Source: Trichomonas tenax (lineage: Eukaryota > Parabasalia > Trichomonadida > Trichomonadidae). Taken from it: 64,000 bases of DNA. This document shows positions 60,993 to 64,000 of this stretch, piece after piece. Each line of letters starts with the position of its first letter. Position 1 is the first letter of the stretch. A model generated the notes under the pieces. The model ran no database searches. It saw nothing but the letters and a program-made list of their open reading frames with translations, and was not told the origin of the DNA. A program made the position numbers and the translations under genes. Where the stretch lies: NCBI GenBank assembly GCA_023091735.1, contig JALKBU010000030.1, forward strand, positions 61,733 to 125,732, read 5' to 3'.

Positions 60993-63190
60993 TTTTATGA
61001 AAAAATTTTTGAAAAACACTCAAAAATTTTACATTTCAAATTTCTTTTTTAGTGACAAAAGTAGATCATATTGATAGTAAAAATTTTTCAATAATATTGA
61101 ATTTATTCAAAAATTAAAATTCATTTTGAAGTAGCACATTTTGTAACCAATTAATAAATAAAATTGAATAAAACATTCAATTATTTCGAAAATTTTGTGC
61201 TATAAATATATGATGTATTCTGAATATGAAATTCAAAAGAACGTCAACTCATTCAATTGGTGATAAAATTAAAATTCATTAATAAATAGTATATATCGAT
61301 CAAAAACATCAAATAATATTGAAATAAACTCTCAAATTAAACAAAAATTAAAATTCGCCTAGAAACAGTATGTGGTAAAATGGAATTTTTAATAAAATTG
61401 AAAAGAACATTCAATATTTTTTACATTTTTATAATATATATTCCACATTAATAAAAACATTAAAATACCCAAAAATTTCGCGACAATTTAATCCAAAAAT
61501 CAAAAAGTGTCAAACAATTTTGGATTCTTTTATTCGTAAATTCTGAAACAAAAATGATCAGCTTTAGACATCTATATATCTAAATATCCTGTTTTTGCCT
61601 GAAAAAACTGAAATACGACCAAATTATTTGCAATTCGAGTCTTTTGCTTATTAAATCTGTGATGTCCAAACTGGATGGAATCTGCTTTTGATGTTATTTC
61701 ATGTGCATATCACTTGAAATTGAGCAATTAATAATCTCAGTGATCGAATTCATGGCATTGTTCTTTTATCTCGAAAATTCATATGTTTTTCAAATCCAAA
61801 TCATTATATGTATCACCTTAAAATTATGTGCAATTTTATTAGTGGGAATAGTATGAGGCACTCTTGGATAATGTTTTTCTGCACCTAAAATAGCAGTTTG
61901 TAACAACACCAATCCATGAAATCGCTTTTTATTTTAAAAGATTCGACCAATTGATAAATCTCAAAATACCCCAATAAGGATATAGAATTCTATTATGCCA
62001 TTGTAATGTATATTTGTTTACCATATTGCTAATGCCTAAAAATACATTTTGGTAAATTTTGAAAATTATCAAAACAGAATCATCACATGTAAGTTTTTGA
62101 ACTATTTCCATTCATTGTAGAAACCATTGTCATCAAATACCATTACTTCAATACAAACTTTAATGATAACCAAAATATATTTTAACATTGAAGTTTATAA
62201 GCTTGTGGAATTTGATCACACTCATTCTGTATAATATAACGTTCAAGTGATAAAGACTCTTATTGATTGATATGTAATATGAAACTCAGGATCAAACTAA
62301 ATCATGTATTTCAAACTGAGAGACATTTCAGCACGAGTAGCTATATTCGAATTAAAATATGCACAAGGATGAAGCCACATATTGAAAATTTCATTAATTG
62401 TGCATTCAAAATGCAGCTCTCAATTCGAGGGGGATCATTCAACTCATTGCACAGCATGCAGATTTTGCAATAAACACACAGCCTTGGTATGATCACATAG
62501 GAAACACATATATAAGTATATAATCCCCTATGTTTATCTGAATGCAAGCAGATAGCCTGCCTGTGAGCCTCGTTTAATGAGTCCATAGGCTGTTACTTTT
62601 ATATCATAAAGATCGTTCATTCTATCAATGCAGGAAAGTCACAAAGACATGGCACACATACAAACTATACCATCATCATTATCCAAATAAATTTCCATAT
62701 GATTCAATGTCTTATCTCTATTTTCGTTTTTGATCAATACTCTATTTCATCTAAAATGGGCTCTATCTCAATATCCATTATTTCCCTCCAACAGATATCT
62801 CTTATACAATATGAAACACATTGTGTTATGCTTTTATATTGCTTATTGCGATACAGATCGAAATCTGGCATAGATGAAAACTCTTCATTCAAGATCATTG
62901 ACATCACAACCATAAAATACTATATCAAAAGAATATGTTCTCATATTAGAGACAGTTAGTTGTCGATATTTTTATACAATCATTAAATATGATATCATTG
63001 GCCTCAATTAGATACCGAGACAAACACTATAGCATAATCCGCATAGGCATGCTGCAACTGCCTGCGTGTTGAAGTGAGTGAAAATTCTTTTATTTAATAC
63101 AGAAAAGCCCAAAAAAAAACAAAAATGATGAGTCTCACCCCCACAATTTTCACCTCATCTCGTACCTCCTCAGCGGCGGTATACTAGCAC
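60993..63190. other. Intergenic, 2.2 kb
   Basis: Very AT-rich. In 61100-61450 the phrase AAAATTAAAATTC recurs three times (about 61113, 61266, 61346) with AACATTCAAT-like phrases between, which may be a degenerate repeat or composition. The remainder has only chance frames. No RNA gene is seen. Confidence 0.45.
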
Positions 63191-63193
63191 CAT

Positions 63194-63378
63194 CTAGACT
63201 CGAGTAATGTGAGGCATATCCGGGACTCCGTTGCAAATAAGCTTCCTAACATGATCTGGACATGCCGCATTACGTGCCTTAAGACATGATAACATAAGCT
63301 CATCCATATTATAAATATGCGATCGCTCAAATCTCTGAAAGAGAGGCTTCGCAATGTTGTGATACGCGATAACCTCGC
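63194..63378 (-). pseudogene. Possible gene remnant, TBC-like N-terminal piece
   Basis: A minus-strand frame without ATG at its head ends in TAG at 63194-63196. It reads KPLFQRFERSHIYNMDEL and, at the end, DHVRKLICNGVPDMPHITRV. The last phrase resembles the opening of a TBC (Rab-GAP) domain, LRKL-x-x-x-GIPD-x-x-x-xR. A frame change in the A-run near 63380 would connect it to a few more residues upstream. No further TBC motifs (IxxD, YxQ) follow. It may be a decayed fragment or a coincidence. Confidence 0.25.
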
Positions 63379-63399
63379 TTTTATGGCAAGCACCTCATT

Positions 63400-64000
63400 C
63401 GAAACATTGATTTGGACTTGTTTGGCGACACAATAAGGCTACCAATGGAGCCTGATCGAATCATATTAAGCATGTACAACCATCTATTATGCTTGAATAA
63501 ACTTGAAAATATTGACGAAAGGATGAAGTTTTTGACGATTAATTATGAGAAGAAAATAAAGTCTGTGCTTTTTTTAAAAGAATGTTGCGAGATGGAAATA
63601 ACAGAGATAAGAAAGAAATGGAACTAGAGGCTCTCAAACATCTGCGAAAAATGACACTTTTGTAAAATGCTTAAAAATCAAAATAAGCTTGAGCATATTG
63701 TTCTGTGTTTAAAATAACCCGTTTTGTTCGATTAAAACTTGAATTAACATGCATAAGAATTGATGAAATCGAAATAATGAAATGAAAAATGTACAAAAAT
63801 TATCACATCTTTGTACGTTTATTAGATTTTTCTGAATGTTAAGATGGGGTTATGAGGCTTTAAAGCATCAGAAATTATTGCAGTGATAGAGCTTAAGTTA
63901 ACAGCAAAGTTAAATGCCTCATGACAAAAAATACAAAAATAATCACATTTTAAAACGTAAGAAAGTAATTTTTACAGAAAGAACGAACAACAAATAGACA
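63400..64000. other. Right end of window, no supported gene
   Basis: AT-rich. A 71-codon frame (63412-63627, plus strand) lacks an ATG start and a recognisable family. No element ends or repeats are seen before the window edge. Confidence 0.4.

Noticed and set aside
61100..61450. Tandem repeat built on AAAATTAAAATTC
   Set aside because: Spacing is irregular (about 150 and 80 bases) and the units are simple AT-rich words, so composition is enough to explain them.

Overview
The window reads as nuclear DNA of a parabasalid protist, a trichomonad of the Trichomonas/Tritrichomonas type. The evidence is AT-rich sequence, long uninterrupted genes, short 5' leaders with TCA-type initiator sequences just before several start codons, and a characteristic family mix: BspA-like leucine-rich repeats, glycine-rich surface domains, DUF3447-type ankyrin proteins and Pmp-like surface proteins. 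These occur together with single-copy eukaryotic and flagellar genes. I cannot fix the species from sequence alone, and I saw no rRNA, tRNA or CRISPR.

Layout. 1-4.7 kb: the 5' 704 codons of a large unknown protein, a 383-bp inverted-repeat element with a 15-bp target duplication, and a WD40-cyclophilin of the PPWD1 type. 5-14 kb: a dense housekeeping block with a small helical protein, a 641-aa coiled-coil protein, CFAP52, histone H2A, GINS subunit Psf2 and the ribosome-assembly factor Notchless. 14.3-19.3 kb: a broken ankyrin gene, an intact copine and a broken Pmp-like surface gene. 19.8-32.8 kb: two hypothetical proteins (one with strong codon bias), a POC1-like WD40 protein and a 1797-aa helical-repeat protein. 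33.6-36.5 kb: a decayed membrane-protein gene carrying a 300-bp element, followed by a 1.26-kb element flanked by TTAA that contains a roughly 270-bp inverted repeat. 36.7-47.5 kb: CFAP58, two striking hairpins, a small charged protein, a membrane-anchored FERM-like protein and a ubiquitin-like protein. 47.5-50.4 kb: mostly non-coding, with a nested inverted-repeat cluster. 50.4-59.7 kb: a surface-gene region with three broken genes (glycine-rich/LRR fusion, single-pass membrane protein, BspA-like LRR) around an intact GH27 glycosidase and an intact ankyrin protein. 60-64 kb: a Ser/Thr kinase and AT-rich sequence with one possible gene remnant.

How it fits together. The intact genes are mostly single-copy. 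Several serve the flagellum or basal body (CFAP52, CFAP58, POC1-like), others serve replication, chromatin, ribosome assembly, splicing-type folding and membrane traffic. They stand singly on both strands with their own leaders, and I see no operon. The expanded families (ankyrin, BspA, glycine-rich, Pmp-like, membrane-anchored) are represented here by five or six pseudogenes with stops and frameshifts, and inverted-repeat elements lie among them. The main novelty candidates are the inverted-repeat elements and hairpins and the decayed glycine-rich/LRR fusion gene.
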